From Protea cynaroides (lineage: Eukaryota > Streptophyta > Magnoliopsida > Proteales > Proteaceae): DNA of 64,000 bases. Shown piece by piece: positions 1 to 11,357 of this stretch; the first letter of the stretch is position 1; each line of letters opens with the position of its first letter. The notes under the pieces are model-generated. The model searched no databases and was not told the DNA's origin. It worked only from the letters and a program-made list of their open reading frames with translations. The stretch is taken from assembly GCA_028583415.1 (NCBI GenBank), contig CM053265.1:27745815-27809814 (forward strand), in the 5' to 3' direction. The position numbers were made by a program, and so were the translations under genes.

Positions 1-789
1 TGGATGTACTGAGGGATGCTGGGGTGAGGCCTTGGATACACTGTTTGGCATTAGGATTGGTTAGTTGCGAGCCCAGTTTGCGAGCCCTCGCCAGTAGGGG
101 CTTACATATTGGTATGGGTAGAGTATCAGGGGAAGTGTCATAGGATGGGCCTCAGAATTTTAGCTCTATCTCTATCCCATGGTAGGGTGGATGAGGATGA
201 CAATAAATGTTAACCTTTGGGCGGGCCTTCACACCCTGTGCATAGAGGCGAGGCGGCCACTGAACCTTTTTATAGCGCATTGTAAACTTATTTATCAGAC
301 CACAGATATGAATTGAATGCATGCATATGTTCGTTGTATTGTTTTGTTTACTCATTGAGCCGTGATGTGTGCTCACCCTTTCGACGTCGAATGTTTTTAG
401 TTGATGATGCAGGTACCACTATTGAAGGCTATATGAATACTTCTGTATACGCTGCAATGGAAGTTGAAGACTTAGTGGATACGCATCAACTCATGCGTAT
501 TTGATTAGATTTTCATTTGAATTTATTAAGGCAATGTAATTGATGTTTTATTTATTTATGTCTCAGTTGATACAACATAACTTGATATTTTATTTATGAT
601 TATCATAGTTAGATTTCTCAGTTCATTTATTATTAAGACTTCCGCTATTGTGTATTTATTCTGATTATGGTTGTGGATGTATATGGTTTTATTTTCAACG
701 GATATAGCCTATTAGAGATCCTGGTTGAACCGTTGGTTTATTAGCGGTTCATCATACCATTCTGAATAGTACGGAATTGGGGTGTGACA
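1..789 (+). repeat. 3' part of a chromovirus LTR, cut by the window edge
   Basis: The sequence ends at 781-789 in GGTGTGACA, the 3' terminus shared by every LTR in this window, so this LTR reads on the plus strand and its start lies off the left edge. It contains the conserved TAGCTCTATCTCTA motif (about 161-175) and the conserved late-LTR exon at 401-504. It abuts a LINE RNase H remnant at 790, so it was probably inserted into that LINE. Whether it is a solo LTR or the 3' LTR of a complete element cannot be seen. Confidence 0.85.
401..504 (+). CDS. Conserved LTR exon (copy with internal deletions)
   Basis: The exon follows TTTTTAG at 394-400, with a second in-phase acceptor GCAG ending at 412. 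It encodes a peptide starting VDDAGTTIEGYMNTSVY. Compared with other copies it lacks about three codons after SVY and has lost the Cys motif at its end through a small deletion and frameshift. Its role is unknown; see the finding on the LTR exon. Confidence 0.4.
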
Positions 790-1019
790 ATAGAGATCAA
801 ATAAACATCACCATCTTGGGTAAAACCATTGATAAGATTGCTATCCTCCTTGTTATCAGACTCAACACATAGGCTAGAAAATCCATCCTTGAAAGCCACT
901 GCAAGTCCCAGCCACAAACCCCAAGCTTCACCAATAGCCACAGTTGAAAATGGGAGAGGTTGTGAGACCGCAAGAAGAGTTGTACCTTCTGAAGATCAAA
1001 TAGCGAATCCCACACCACT
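790..1019 (-). pseudogene. LINE RNase H domain remnant (C-terminal half)
   Basis: Minus-strand reading gives GEAWGLWLGLAVAFKDG followed by CVESDNKEDSNLI, the middle of the RNase H-like (RVT_3) domain found at the end of plant L1 LINE ORF2. The domain starts on the far side of E1: at 15261-15320 the same frame reads GCLKLNSDVAL and then a GSG-type turn. E1 therefore landed inside this RNase H, leaving the CCACT TSD at 1015-1019 and 15261-15265. The LINE is dead: a stop follows DVAL, and its 3' end is replaced by the LTR at 1-789. Confidence 0.8.
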
Positions 1020-3337
1020 TGTCACACCCTAATTCTGTACTATTCAGAACGGTGTGATGAACCGCTAATAAATCAACGGTTCAACCAGGATCTCTAATAG
1101 GTTGTGTCCTTTTAAATTAAACCTTACACATCCACAACCATAATCAGAATCAATACACAATAGCGGAAGTCTTAATATTAAATGAACTGGGGAATCTAAC
1201 TATGATAATCATAAATAAAATATCAAATTATGTTGTATCAACCAAGACATAAGTAAATAAAATATCAATTACATTTCCTTAATAGTTCAAATAAAATCTA
1301 ATCGAAAACGCATGAGTTGCACTCGCATGAGGAGTCATGCGTCTCCACTATGTCTTTAGCCTCCATCGCAGCCACGTGCCTGTACACAGAAGCATTCATA
1401 TAATCTTCCACAATGGTACATGCATCATCAACTAAAAATATTCAACGTCGAAAGGGTGAGCACACATCACGGCTCAGTGAGCAAACAAAACAATGCAACA
1501 AACATATGCATGCATTCAATTCATATCTGTGGTCTGGTATATAAGTTTGCAATGTGCTATAGAAAGGTTCGGTGGCCGCCTCACCTCTATACATGAGTGT
1601 GTGAAGCCGCCCAAATATTAACGTTTATTGTCATCCCACATGCACCCACTATGGATTAGAGATAGAGCTAAAGTGCTTAGGACCACACCGCATCACACTT
1701 CCCCTGATACTCTACCCATACCAACACGTAAGCCCCTGCTGGCGAGGGCTTGCAAACTGGACTCGCAACTAACCAATCCTAATGTCAAACAGTGTACCCA
1801 AGGCCTCACCCCAGCATCCCTCAATACGTCCATAGAGATAGAGCTAAGGCCCCCCGGCAGAGTCGAAGACTACAAGGTCCGAGACCACCTCCCCTGATAC
1901 CCTTCGACGTAATAGTTCTGCTAAGGTAATGGCGATACGACGATGTCAGTGGACAAGACTTGAGTAGAGATAGAGCTAGAGTCTAGTGACCCGGCTGAAC
2001 CACAATTCCACGTCCTTCCCCTGATGCTCCACTCGCATCAAGCATACTAACCACACACATACATTCACATGTCTATTCCTAGCATCATCATCATCATCAT
2101 GTTATAAATAAAATAGAATTAAATATGCATGAACATTAATAGCAGAAATATTGGATGACATGTTGAATGCACATTACAAACATACACGCATAGAATCAGT
2201 CATGGCATTGGACTCAAGAAATTGAAACAGTTTATTATTAGCCAATTAGTTTAGGTCTTGTTCCCTCACCTTTGCTTGAGTGTAAATCCTCTTTCAAGCT
2301 TTAAGAATCACTTAATATCAATAGGAAGACCTAACAAATCGATAGATTTTAATTAGAATTCATTCCAAAAATTTTAGGCTTACTATTAAGCGAGGGTCGC
2401 AGGACTGGTCGCAGTTTTCTGCGACCCCAGGGTGCAGGGTCGATGCTAGGGTCGGATGTTCCATCGACCCTGGGTGCGACCACAGCTTTCCTGGACTTCC
2501 CAAAAGCTGGGGGTCGATCGTGTGGTCTGGTAGGGTCGATTCCCAATCGACCCCACGTGCGACCCCCCGTGGTTTGAGTCGACCTTTTCATCCTACAGTC
2601 CATTCTTTCATGTTTGGGTCCTATGGCTTACTTCCACAATCCATTCTATGCTTGTTCTATGGCTTAAAACTATAGGTTTCTTCCTTACTTTGCCTACCAT
2701 GTTTCCCTCCATGGATTTCATTGAAATCTTCCCATGGATGGATGATTTGGGTTTCTCCTAAATCATACCCTCTTCATGAACTATTTTAAGGTCTTAAATT
2801 ATTAATGGAAGCATACCCATACCTTAGGTTTGCTGAGATTCAAAGGTTTCTCTGAATTCTTCTCTTTAGTCTTCTTCTCCAACTTTCCTTCTCTTCTCCT
2901 TCTCTTCTCTTTCTCTCACTTTCAATTAGGGTTTCAAAAGGAGTGAAAGAGGCTAAGGGATGTCCTATTTATAGATAAAAACCTCCCAAAATAAGTCCCA
3001 TTGAGATTAGGAAAGAATCCCCTTGAAATTTAGAAAGTTTCCTATTTACGGTTTCTGTCGGCAATGAGGGGGTCGATGAGGGGGTCGGAGATCCCGTCGA
3101 CCCTCAGGTCTAAATTGTTCGACCCTCGGTCAGAATTTTAGGGGTCTGACTCCTTAATGAGGGGGGTCTGACCCTGCTTGTTTGGGTATGCGACCCTGCC
3201 CCCTAATTTACTATTTTTGGGTCAGTTTAATACCTGGTCTCGCTATTTCCTTCACGCACTTGGTCCATTTGGCTCGACCATGATAGGTAGACCTGGTACA
3301 AGGTGGTAAGATCAGTTAGTTCGATATGGGTCTTACA
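1020..3337 (-). repeat. E1 3' LTR (2318 bp)
   Basis: It begins in plus reading with TGTCACACCC and ends GGTCTTACA. It is the partner of 12949-15260, from which it differs mainly by transitions and small indels. In element sense it holds U3 with a TATA box (2965-2974), a splice donor of CTAAG/GTATG type about 190 nt downstream, three copies of TAGCTCTATCTCTA (plus reading AGAGATAGAGCTA at about 1658, 1834 and 1966) and the conserved exon 1298-1431. Clusters of GGGTCGA/TCGACCC lie at about 2393-2585 and 3066-3200. Confidence 0.93.
1298..1431 (-). CDS. Conserved LTR exon, E1 3' LTR
   Basis: An open segment after TTTTTAG encodes VDDACTIVEDYMNASVY, then a variable middle, then HDSSCECNSCVFD and a stop. 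The usual inner acceptor GCAG is GCAT here, so only the TTTTTAG acceptor remains. Compared with the E1 5' LTR copy it keeps the Cys of the CEC motif. Confidence 0.5.
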
Positions 3338-3348
3338 ACTCCCCCCTA
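3338..3348 (-). promoter_or_regulatory. Polypurine tract of E1
   Basis: Minus-strand reading is AGGGGGGAGT directly against the 3' LTR start TGTAAGACC. This is the expected plus-strand primer site of an LTR retrotransposon. The same purine run precedes the 3' LTR of E2, E3 and E4. Confidence 0.85.
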
Positions 3349-6300
3349 TTTATAAAAATTTCGAGGATACATACCTTCCGAGTCGAATAAATGAGGGTAT
3401 TGCTTTCGCATAGCATTCTGTTCTTTCCATGTGATTTCTTCTATATCTCTGCTTCTCCAGGTGACCTTAACATAATAAATGTCACGGTTGCATAGTCGTT
3501 GCACCTTTTGGCTGGTGATTTCAGTTGGTGCTACTTCAAATGTCAAATCATCAGTTAAATCAGGTAGATCTACTGTCAAAACGTGCGTTGGATCTCTAAC
3601 ATACTTCTTCAATAAGGAGATATGAAATACATCATGCACACTTGACATAGATGGTGATAGTGCTAACTGGTAAGCCACTTTTCCACGTTTAGCTACAATC
3701 TCATATGGTCCGACATATCTCGGACTTAGTTTTCCTTTCTGTCTTAACCGTTTCAAACCTCGTATAGGTGACACTTTGAGAAATACCTCATCACCTACGA
3801 CGAATTCAAGGTCTCGGCGTCTAGTATCTGCATATTGCTTCTGACGATTCTGAGCCGTTCTTACTCTTTCTTTGATAATATTGACTACTCGACATGTCTC
3901 TTCAACAAATTCTGGTCCAACGATACTACGTTCTCCAACTTCATTCCAAAACAAAGAAGTTCAACACTTCCTACCATACAGTGCTTCATAGGGTGACATC
4001 TGTATAGTAGCCTGATAGCTATTGTTATAAGCGAACTCAATCAGTGGTAACTTTTCATCCCATGATCTTTTAAAATCAATTACACAGGCTCGGAGCATGT
4101 CTTCTAGAATCTGAATGGTTCGCTCCGATTGTCCATCTGTCTGAGGGTGGAATGCAGTACTGAACTTTAATGTTGTACCCATAGCCTTCAGTAAATCGTG
4201 GATCTCTGTCGGACACAATGCTTTCAGGTACACCGTGTAATCTGACAATATTATCCACATATAACTTAGCTAACCTCTCCAGTGTATACTAAGGTCGTAT
4301 AGCTATAAATCGAGCCGTTTTAGTCAGTCGATCTACAATCACCCAAACTGCGTCAACTTCTCGGGGAGTCAATGGTAACCCTGTGACGAAGTCCATAGTG
4401 ATGCAGTCCCATTTCCATGCTGGTTTCGATAACGGCTGTAACAGTCCTGCAGGTCTTTGTCATTCAGCTTTTACCTTCTAACAATTTAGGCATTGAGACA
4501 CGAACTTGGCTATATCTGCTTTCATTCCTTTCAACTGATATAATTTCTTTAGGTCATGATATATTTTTGTACTTCCAAGGTGTATCGAATAGGCGGTGGT
4601 ATGCGCTTCCTTCATTAGTCGGTGTCTAATGTCCAAACTTTCTGTTTTAGGTACACATATTCTTCCTTTGTACTTCAGTACATTTTCATCATCTAAGGTG
4701 AACTCAGGAATAGTCCTACCTTTTTCGATGTCTTCTTGTACCGTTCTTAGATAAGGGTCTGATTTAATCGTTGTTTTCACTTCATCAAGTATATCGGGTA
4801 CAATCTTCAATGTGACGAATATATTTGCAAACCGATGGATAAACCCTTGGTTGGTTGATTTACCCAGTGCATCTATCACAAACTGCTCATTACCGTAATT
4901 GAATACTTTTTCGGTAGTACACAGTGCAGCATTGGTGCTAACCTCCCCTTGAGATTTTATCATTGCCTTTCTACTCAGCGCGTCAGCAACCACATTAGCT
5001 TTTCTCGGATGATACTGGATATCACAATCATAGTCTTTCAATAGTTCCAACCATCTTCATTGTCTCATATTCAACTCCTTCTGATTAAAGAGGTAAGTAA
5101 GACTCTCATGATCTGATTTAATCTAAAATTTCTCTCTGTACAAGTAATGTCTCCATATTTTGACAGCATGTACTACTGCCGCTAATTCCAAATCATGAGT
5201 GGGATAGTTCTTCTCATGTGTCTTCAATTGTCTTGAGGCATAAGCAATTACTTGTTCTCCTTACATAAGTACACATCCTATTCCTAATCCTGACGCATCA
5301 GTATACAAAATAAATGACTGTCCTGGAACCGGAATGGTCAAGATTGGAGCAGATATCAATCTAGCCTTCAATGTTTGGAAACTCTTCTCGCATTTATCAG
5401 TCCAAACAAACTTTTCGCCCTTCTTAGTCAAACTGGTGAGAGGTACGGCAATTCGAGAATAGTCTTCCACAAATCGTCGATAATACCCAGCTAGACCTAA
5501 GAAACTTCTAATTTCTACAACGCTCTTCGGTGCTTCCCACTTCACAATAGCTTCGATCTTGCTAGGATCCGCTTTAATTCCTTTCGCGGATACAACATGG
5601 CCTAGAAAAACGACTTCCTTTAGCCAAAACTCACACTTTGTAAATTTAGCGTAGAGCTTCTCCTTCCATAATCGCTGTAGAGTGGCGTTTAGATTCTTAA
5701 TATGAGTTTCCTTGTCCTTAGAGTAGACCAATATATCATCGATGAATACAATAACCGACGTATCCAACATATCATGGAATACCCGATTCATAAGTTCCAT
5801 AAAGGTTGCTGGTGCATTTGCCAATCCAAAAGACATGACCAAAAATTCATAATGTCCATATCTGGTCCTGAATGCTGTCTTGGGAATATCCCTGTCCTTA
5901 ATCTTCAATTGATGGTAGCCTGACCGAAGATCGATCTTGGAGAACACTTTGGCACTTTGCAACTGATCGAACATGTCATCGATCCGAGGCAATGGGTACC
6001 GATTCTTGATTGTCAGTTTATTCAGTTCTCGGTAGTCTATACACAATCGAACACTACCGTCCTTCTTCTTTACGAATAATACTGGCGCTCCCCATGGTGA
6101 TATGCTAGGTCGGATGTAGCCCTTGTCCAGCAGTTCTTGTAGTTGTACTTTTAATTCCTTCAGTTCAGTAGGAGCCATTCGATAAGGTGCTTTAGATACT
6201 GGTGCGGCTCCGGGTATCAGATCTATAACAAACTCTGTTGCGCGGTCGGGTGGTAGTCCTGGTAGTTCTTTAGGAAATACATCTGGATAGTTACGCACGA

Positions 6301-6792
6301 CATCAATATCCTTCATTCGTGGTGCTTCTTTGGTAAGATCGACCACCGATACTAGATACCCAACTCCTCCTTTCTCAAGGCACTTCCTAGTATTTAATGC
6401 AGAGAGTATGAGCTTTTTTTTACGGGGAAGTTTGGTTCTCGCAAAACTGAACTCTGCTCCTTCCTTGTCTTTAAATGTCAGCTTCTTTTTGGCACATAAT
6501 AGGTTTGCAGAATGCCAAGCTAACCAGTCTATTCCCAAGATGACGTCAAAGTCTACCATCTCAAGTTGAATCAAGGTTGCATCCAAAGTCTTTTTGTCAA
6601 TAAGAACTGGACATGGTCGATAACCTTTTTCTAATTTCACTTCTAATCCCATAGGCGATCGTACAAGCAGTTTGTAGTCTAAGGATTTGAGGGGTAGATT
6701 TACCTTCTTTCCAAATGACACAGATATAAAAGAATGAGTAGCTCCTGAATCAAAGAGTACTTTGGCGGGAATGCCATTAATAGGTACGATAC
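3346..6792 (-). pseudogene. pol: E1 pol: PR-RT-RNase H-IN-chromodomain, degenerate
   Basis: In order: aspartic protease with LFDSGATHSFIS (about 6720-6760); RT with FIDDILVYS (about 5716-5745) inside a long open stretch 5261-6721; RNase H starting YTDASG near 5310; integrase zinc finger (H-H-C-C, ending CLNC at 4478); DDE core fragment VSDRDPRF (about 4200); and a C-terminal chromodomain reading VTWRSRDIEEITW near 3450. Damage includes stops near 3958, 4477, 5056 and 5258 and a frameshift near 4258. The proteins of this family process, copy and integrate the element. The chromodomain normally targets integration to chromatin. Confidence 0.92.
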
Positions 6793-6862
6793 CTGTGATT
6801 TGTTTTAATTTAGTTTACATGCTCATACAATGTAACACAAAATGATAAGATTCAAGTCATAC
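6793..6862 (-). other. Candidate 70-nt intron between gag and protease (E1)
   Basis: Element-sense sequence is CACAG/GTATGA at the 5' side and AAATCACAG/GTATCG at the 3' side, with a branch-like ACTAA about 20 nt upstream of the acceptor. Inside, the pol frame carries a stop between SM and TKLK. Removal joins VVTG to IVPINGIP in frame, giving one gag-pol polyprotein. The same segment occurs in E3 (69 nt) and E2 (80 nt). Splicing is inferred from sequence only. Confidence 0.65.
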
Positions 6863-7605
6863 CTGTGACCACATCAGGCGATGCGGTAGCATCCTCAGAT
6901 GTAACCACGTAAACTCTACCTTGTTGTAGTTGCTTCTTGGGCTTAGGACACTCCCTTGCCATATGTCCCAATTGATTGCAGTTATAGCATTTTAACCCTT
7001 CATTATTTGGCTTTTGTTGTTGTTGAGCTGCTGAAGTAGTCTTGGCTGCAGCATTGAAACCTTGAGTACGGAAGGGTTGGAATACCTTGGTGTTCCCTCC
7101 GTTGTAAGAATTTCCATTTGGCCTTTTGATTCCTCTATTTTGAGCAAGGTAGCTCTCTTTTTGGCTCGACTCTATCACTCGAGCAATTTGTACAGCTTCA
7201 TTATAGATTTTCTTTTCAAGTCCCAGAACATGTTCAAATATACTTCCCCTAAGTCCCATGACGAACCTTCGGGTCTTTGTATCTTCCACTTGCATACTGA
7301 CTAGTGCAAAGAAGAACAGCTCCTCATAACGCTATTGATATGCATCGACAGTCATCTGTCCCTGATATAAACTCAAGAACTCCTTCTCCATGGAATCTCT
7401 GAAACTCCTAGGAAAATACTTCTCAAAGAATGCCTCCTTATATATATTCCAAGCCAATTGGGTGTGCTTTGTCATCAGATACGTCCGTGTAGACTTCCAC
7501 CAATGGTGTGCATCGCCTTTCAGCATGAATGTTGCACACAATACTTTCTCTTCTTCATTCACTGTCATCATCGTGAAGTTTCTCTCCATCTCATCGGTCC
7601 AGTGT
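6863..7605 (-). pseudogene. gag: E1 gag, C-terminal part (capsid and zinc knuckle)
   Basis: Holds the retrotransposon gag domain (HHWWKSTRTYL, then FFEKYFPRSFRD near 7400) and a CCHC zinc knuckle reading CYNCNQLGHMARECPK (about 6950-7000). There is a stop at about 7332 after VDAY. The N-terminal part lies at 9864-10378, displaced by the nested solo LTR, whose TSD GCTGG (7606-7610, 9859-9863) falls in the gag codons. The family role is particle assembly and RNA packaging. Confidence 0.9.
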
Positions 7606-7610
7606 GCTGG

Positions 7611-9858
7611 TGTCACACCCCAATTCTGATCCAACCAGAATGGTGTGAGTGAACCATCATTGAACCAACGGTTCACACCAGGATCTCGAATAGGCCGTAT
7701 CCACTCATACAAACCATTACACATAACCACAATCAGAACATAATAGTACAGCGAAAGTCTTTAAAATAGAATGAACTGAGTATCTATTGATAAATTAAAT
7801 AAGTATCCAATTATTCAAGTCCAAACATAAAATATAATACCATTACATCTCTTTAATCCAACCGAAAATAATGAAAATAAATAAAAGTCAAATCAAAGAT
7901 ACATGCAGAAAGGACACTCGCATGAAGCGTCATGCTCGTCCTCTCCTGCCTGTACACCCAAAGCAGCAACATCACCATACGTCGGAGCATTCACATAGTC
8001 ATCCACTGTGTAACCTGCATCAACATCTAAAAAAAACATGTATATATACAAAGGGTGAGCTCACAACTTAGCTCAGTAAGATAATCAGACAGTTTTACAA
8101 TATTATGCATGAGTAACAATCATTTTATGCTGTGGTCTGGTTTAAGTTTGCAATGTGCAATAGAAAGGTTTGGTGGCCCCCGCACCTCTATACACGAGTG
8201 TGTGGCACAGCATGGATCACACCCCCACCTGCCCACATGCACCCATCATGGAATAGAGATAGAGCTAAGATATCCCCGTACCTCCCCTGACGCTCTACCC
8301 ATACCAGTACCTAAGCCCCTACTGGCCAGGGCTCGCAAACTGGGCTCACAACTAACCAATCCTATATGTCATCAATGTATGCTCTATCCCAGCACAACCG
8401 TCTACGACATAGAGATAGAGCTAAGGCATTCCCACACCTCCCCTGATGCCCTATCCGCAACTAACCCACTAGGATAGAAACATAACGCAGGTAGACCATA
8501 TCACAACATAACTCCCTACGGCATAGAGATAAAGCTAAAGCATCGTGGACAAGCCAGCGTCGACCTCGGAGACCACAGTGCCACATAACCATGGTCAGGC
8601 CAGCATCAACATCAGAGACCACCGTACCACAACCTTCCCCTGATGCCCCACCAGTACCAAGCATGTTAAGATAGAATACTACAATAAGTGCCAGTGTGAG
8701 GAATGATCCCAGGCCCATGCCCCACTCCACACACCAACGAAAACAATCACATGCCTAACAATCACATCCTATCAATGCATGAACAATAATAATAACTGAA
8801 AGTAAAGGATGGCATGTGAATATGCACAAACATCACATCATATATATTCAGGTTATTAACAAAGATTTACTGTCCATTAATTATTAGGTTTAGGTCAGAT
8901 TCCCTTACCTGACGCTCGTTTGATAGCTTGCTCCACGTCGCAAGATCCAAACGGAAAGTCACAAAGTCCTACAATATCATTAGGGTTTCATTAGAATAGT
9001 TTTCTTAGGGTTTCATGTTGGTCGGAAACCAACAAAGTCCAAAACTAGCCTTTCAGAGCTGACCGATCGCAACATACCGGTTGCAGCTCTGTGAGCAAAT
9101 TAGCAACCGGTATGGTCGACCGATATGTCTCTGGAAGACCATACACTTGGTTTTTTGACTGTCGTCGATCGATCTCTATGGATTTCCAGGGTTTCTCCTA
9201 GCCATTCTAAGTCTAAGCTTTAAGTTAGAGTTATCCCCAACTTATTTAAGTCTAGTTTCGATGATATCATCTCGGAACTCGAATTCAGGGTTTGACGACA
9301 ACTTAGGGTTTATTGGCCAATTTAGGGTTTTAGATCAATACCTACTTGATTAAAACCACCCATACAACTATCCTAGAGTAATAGGGTAAGAAGAGTGATT
9401 AAAACACTTACCGTTGACTGGCGTAACGTGAGCATCGTCGAACGGTAATGGCGGCACCTCCTTCTTCTTCCTAGCTCCCTCTCCTTTCCAACCTCCTTCT
9501 CTTCTCTAGAGTTTGTGAGAGACAATGGAAAGGATTTGAGGAGGTTTAAGGGTGTATTTATAGGCTAGAATTAGGGTCTTGTAACCCTATTAGGATTAGG
9601 AAGGTCTTAGTATTAGGGTTTAGGAAAGTGGGACCTACAAAGATCAATTTCTGGATCTCCGTAGTCAGCTGCGCAGAGTTGACCGGTCGACCGGTACCAT
9701 CGACTGGTCAACATAAAATCATGTTGATTTGATCGTCTTTGGTCTGATTTCGTACCTGTTTGTCATCCGCTTGTCCCGTCTGGCCCGGTGATGATCGGAA
9801 GACCTACTACGACACAAAACCAAGGTTTAGACCGGGTTTACGGAGTGCGGGTCTTACA
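7611..9858 (-). repeat. Solo LTR (family B) nested in E1 gag
   Basis: Plus reading starts TGTCACACCCCAATTCTG and ends GGGTCTTACA, flanked by a perfect GCTGG TSD (7606-7610, 9859-9863). There is no internal region, so it is a solo LTR left by LTR-LTR recombination. It belongs to the same family as the E2 LTR: ACCGGT/GGTCGACC motifs at about 9060-9130 and 9680-9715, a consensus splice donor CGGTAAGTG at 9411, three TAGCTCTATCTCTA copies, and the conserved exon at 7893-8026. Confidence 0.93.
7893..8026 (-). CDS. Conserved LTR exon, family B solo LTR
   Basis: Following TTTTTAG, the frame reads DVDAGYTVDDYVNAPTYG, a variable stretch, then EHDASCECPFCMYL and a stop. Compared codon by codon with the E3 copy at 50610-50743, about ten codons differ only at synonymous positions, while DY-N-P-YG, HD-SCEC and the last Cys are kept. 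This is the best pair for arguing that the segment is translated. Confidence 0.55.
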
Positions 9859-9863
9859 GCTGG

Positions 9864-10378
9864 CCACAACAGGTCAGCTGGATTACCACTATACTCCTTG
9901 GGCTTCATCTTCAGAAAATGCTCAACTAGTCTGGAGTGGTCTAGTTGATGAAGAACATAAGCCCATACATAGGTGTTTGGTATTGATATCCACCTGGAGC
10001 TACTTCAGGGTTTTGTACTTGAGCCTGCATGATGGGAGTCTGAGGTGCGTGGGGTATTGTGTTACTTCCCCCTAGTACTGTGCTTGCCTGTCCTACTAGC
10101 ATCGATGTCGTCTGTGCAGCTGGAAAAGCCATGCCTATGGCAGCTTGCATAGTAGCTTGTACATGTTGTATTTGCTACAGCTGTTGGGCCAAATTCATTA
10201 CGGGTGTAGCCAGGTCTGTAGGTGGCGCTGGCAGATTTGTAGGATTTGTCTGCCCATTAACTACGTACGGTGCGGTGTTCAGATTCTCCTGTGCTTCAGG
10301 GTGTTGGCTGTCTTCCTCTACAGGTGGTGGTGGTGGAATAGAGTTACGGCTTTGTCTAGTCACTCTGCGTCCAACCAT
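9864..10378 (-). pseudogene. gag: E1 gag, N-terminal part
   Basis: The start is placed at 10378 because E3 gag begins with the matching MAGRRVTRRGRNPIPPPP; E1 reads MVGRRVTRQSRNSIPPPP. A proline-rich and then Gln/Met/Ala-rich N-terminus follows. An in-frame TAG follows QQL at about 10180 (CAG in E3). The part breaks off at the solo LTR and continues at 7605. Confidence 0.85.
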
Positions 10379-10529
10379 TATCTGTTCTGGTAGTGGTGAT
10401 GCCTGAAAATCATAGAATACGTGAGGCAATCATTATATACTTTATTCTCATATTTAAATCCACTAATCATTGATATTTTCAAATTTTTCAGATCATTCTA
10501 TCAAAAATACTGTATTTTCCATCGCAAGG

Positions 10530-10735
10530 TCGATGGTGGGGGTCGATGGATGTCAGACCCTAGGGTGTGCGACCTTGAGAATCATTGCTACTTACCGAGA
10601 GCCGAGGGTCAATGGTGGGGGTTTATGGATGTCCGACCCTGGGATCGGCCCCTAATTCTCTATCAGATCACCGAGAGGCCAGGGTCGATGAGGGGGTCGG
10701 AGGGAGGGTCGGATGTTTTGGTCGAATTCTCCGAC
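10530..10735. repeat. GGGTCGA-type motif cluster in the E1 leader
   Basis: About ten degenerate, partly palindromic copies of GGGTCGA/CGACCC in 200 bp, for example GGGGGTCGATG, CCGACCCTG and GGGGGTCGG. It lies upstream of the first splice donor of the antisense gene and upstream of gag on the other strand. The same motif clusters in U3 and R of the E1 LTRs. Confidence 0.7.
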
Positions 10736-11007
10736 CCTAGGACTAAAAATCAGGTTTTTAATCTCGATTTTGAATCCATTTCTCATTCTTTCTCCTCCTT
10801 TCCGACTCGGCTCGTTCCTCTGAGTTGCTATAGTGACAACTCCGACCCATTGGTATTTTTACTTCTCTTTTCGACGTCTACTCCTTTTCTACAGGTATGT
10901 TCTCTACGGTTTCATGTTTTTAGGGTTTCTTAAGTAGGTTTTTGCTCATTTATATCGTTTTCTTCAAATTAAACTTTTTCTAATCGTAAAAATTTGATTT
11001 TTATTGG

Positions 11008-11044
11008 GGGCTTTTGTTGTTGGTGACTCAATGGATGAAAGCCC
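11008..11044. other. Conserved hairpin in the E1 leader
   Basis: GGGCTTT (11008-11014) pairs with AAAGCCC (11038-11044), with an inner TTG/CAA pairing. The matching site in E3 (44794-44830) keeps the outer stem and has a perfect ATTGG/CCAAT inner stem. It lies in the sense leader and in intron 1 of the antisense gene. Confidence 0.45.
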
Positions 11045-11316
11045 TCAAAAATATTTGAGTTTCATCGGTTGGTTATCGAGAAACTTGAAATTTCCCATTT
11101 TCGCCCTAATTTGTCGAGATTTTTGAATTTCTCGAAATTTCTTCAAATTCAATCTCCTTAGATAAAATTTCCAACTGTATGAGTCTTACAGGATCGTTTA
11201 GAATCTATATAAGTCCTCCTTCCCACATGTATGGGTGAAAAGTGAGGTTTTTGACCAATTTATGTCGTTATAATGTCAAAATTTTTGGGTTTTTCATCTT
11301 TACTAAGCCAATATCT

Positions 11317-11350
<34 letters not shown>

Positions 11351-11357
11351 AGATAGT

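Noticed and set aside
1650..1990. Regularly spaced short repeats in the LTR as a possible CRISPR-like array
   Set aside because: Spacing is irregular, repeats are about 14 bp, and the setting is a plant LTR.
10059..10406. Plus-strand open frame opposite gag (115 codons)
   Set aside because: It mirrors the Gln/Pro-rich gag coding strand; no conserved start or homologue-like motif. Likewise 43837-44061.
9941..10428. Shared in-frame stop in gag as a programmed readthrough signal
   Set aside because: E1 stops at TAG after QQL and E3 at TAA after QQLQQIQ; the stops are at different codons, so they are independent decay.
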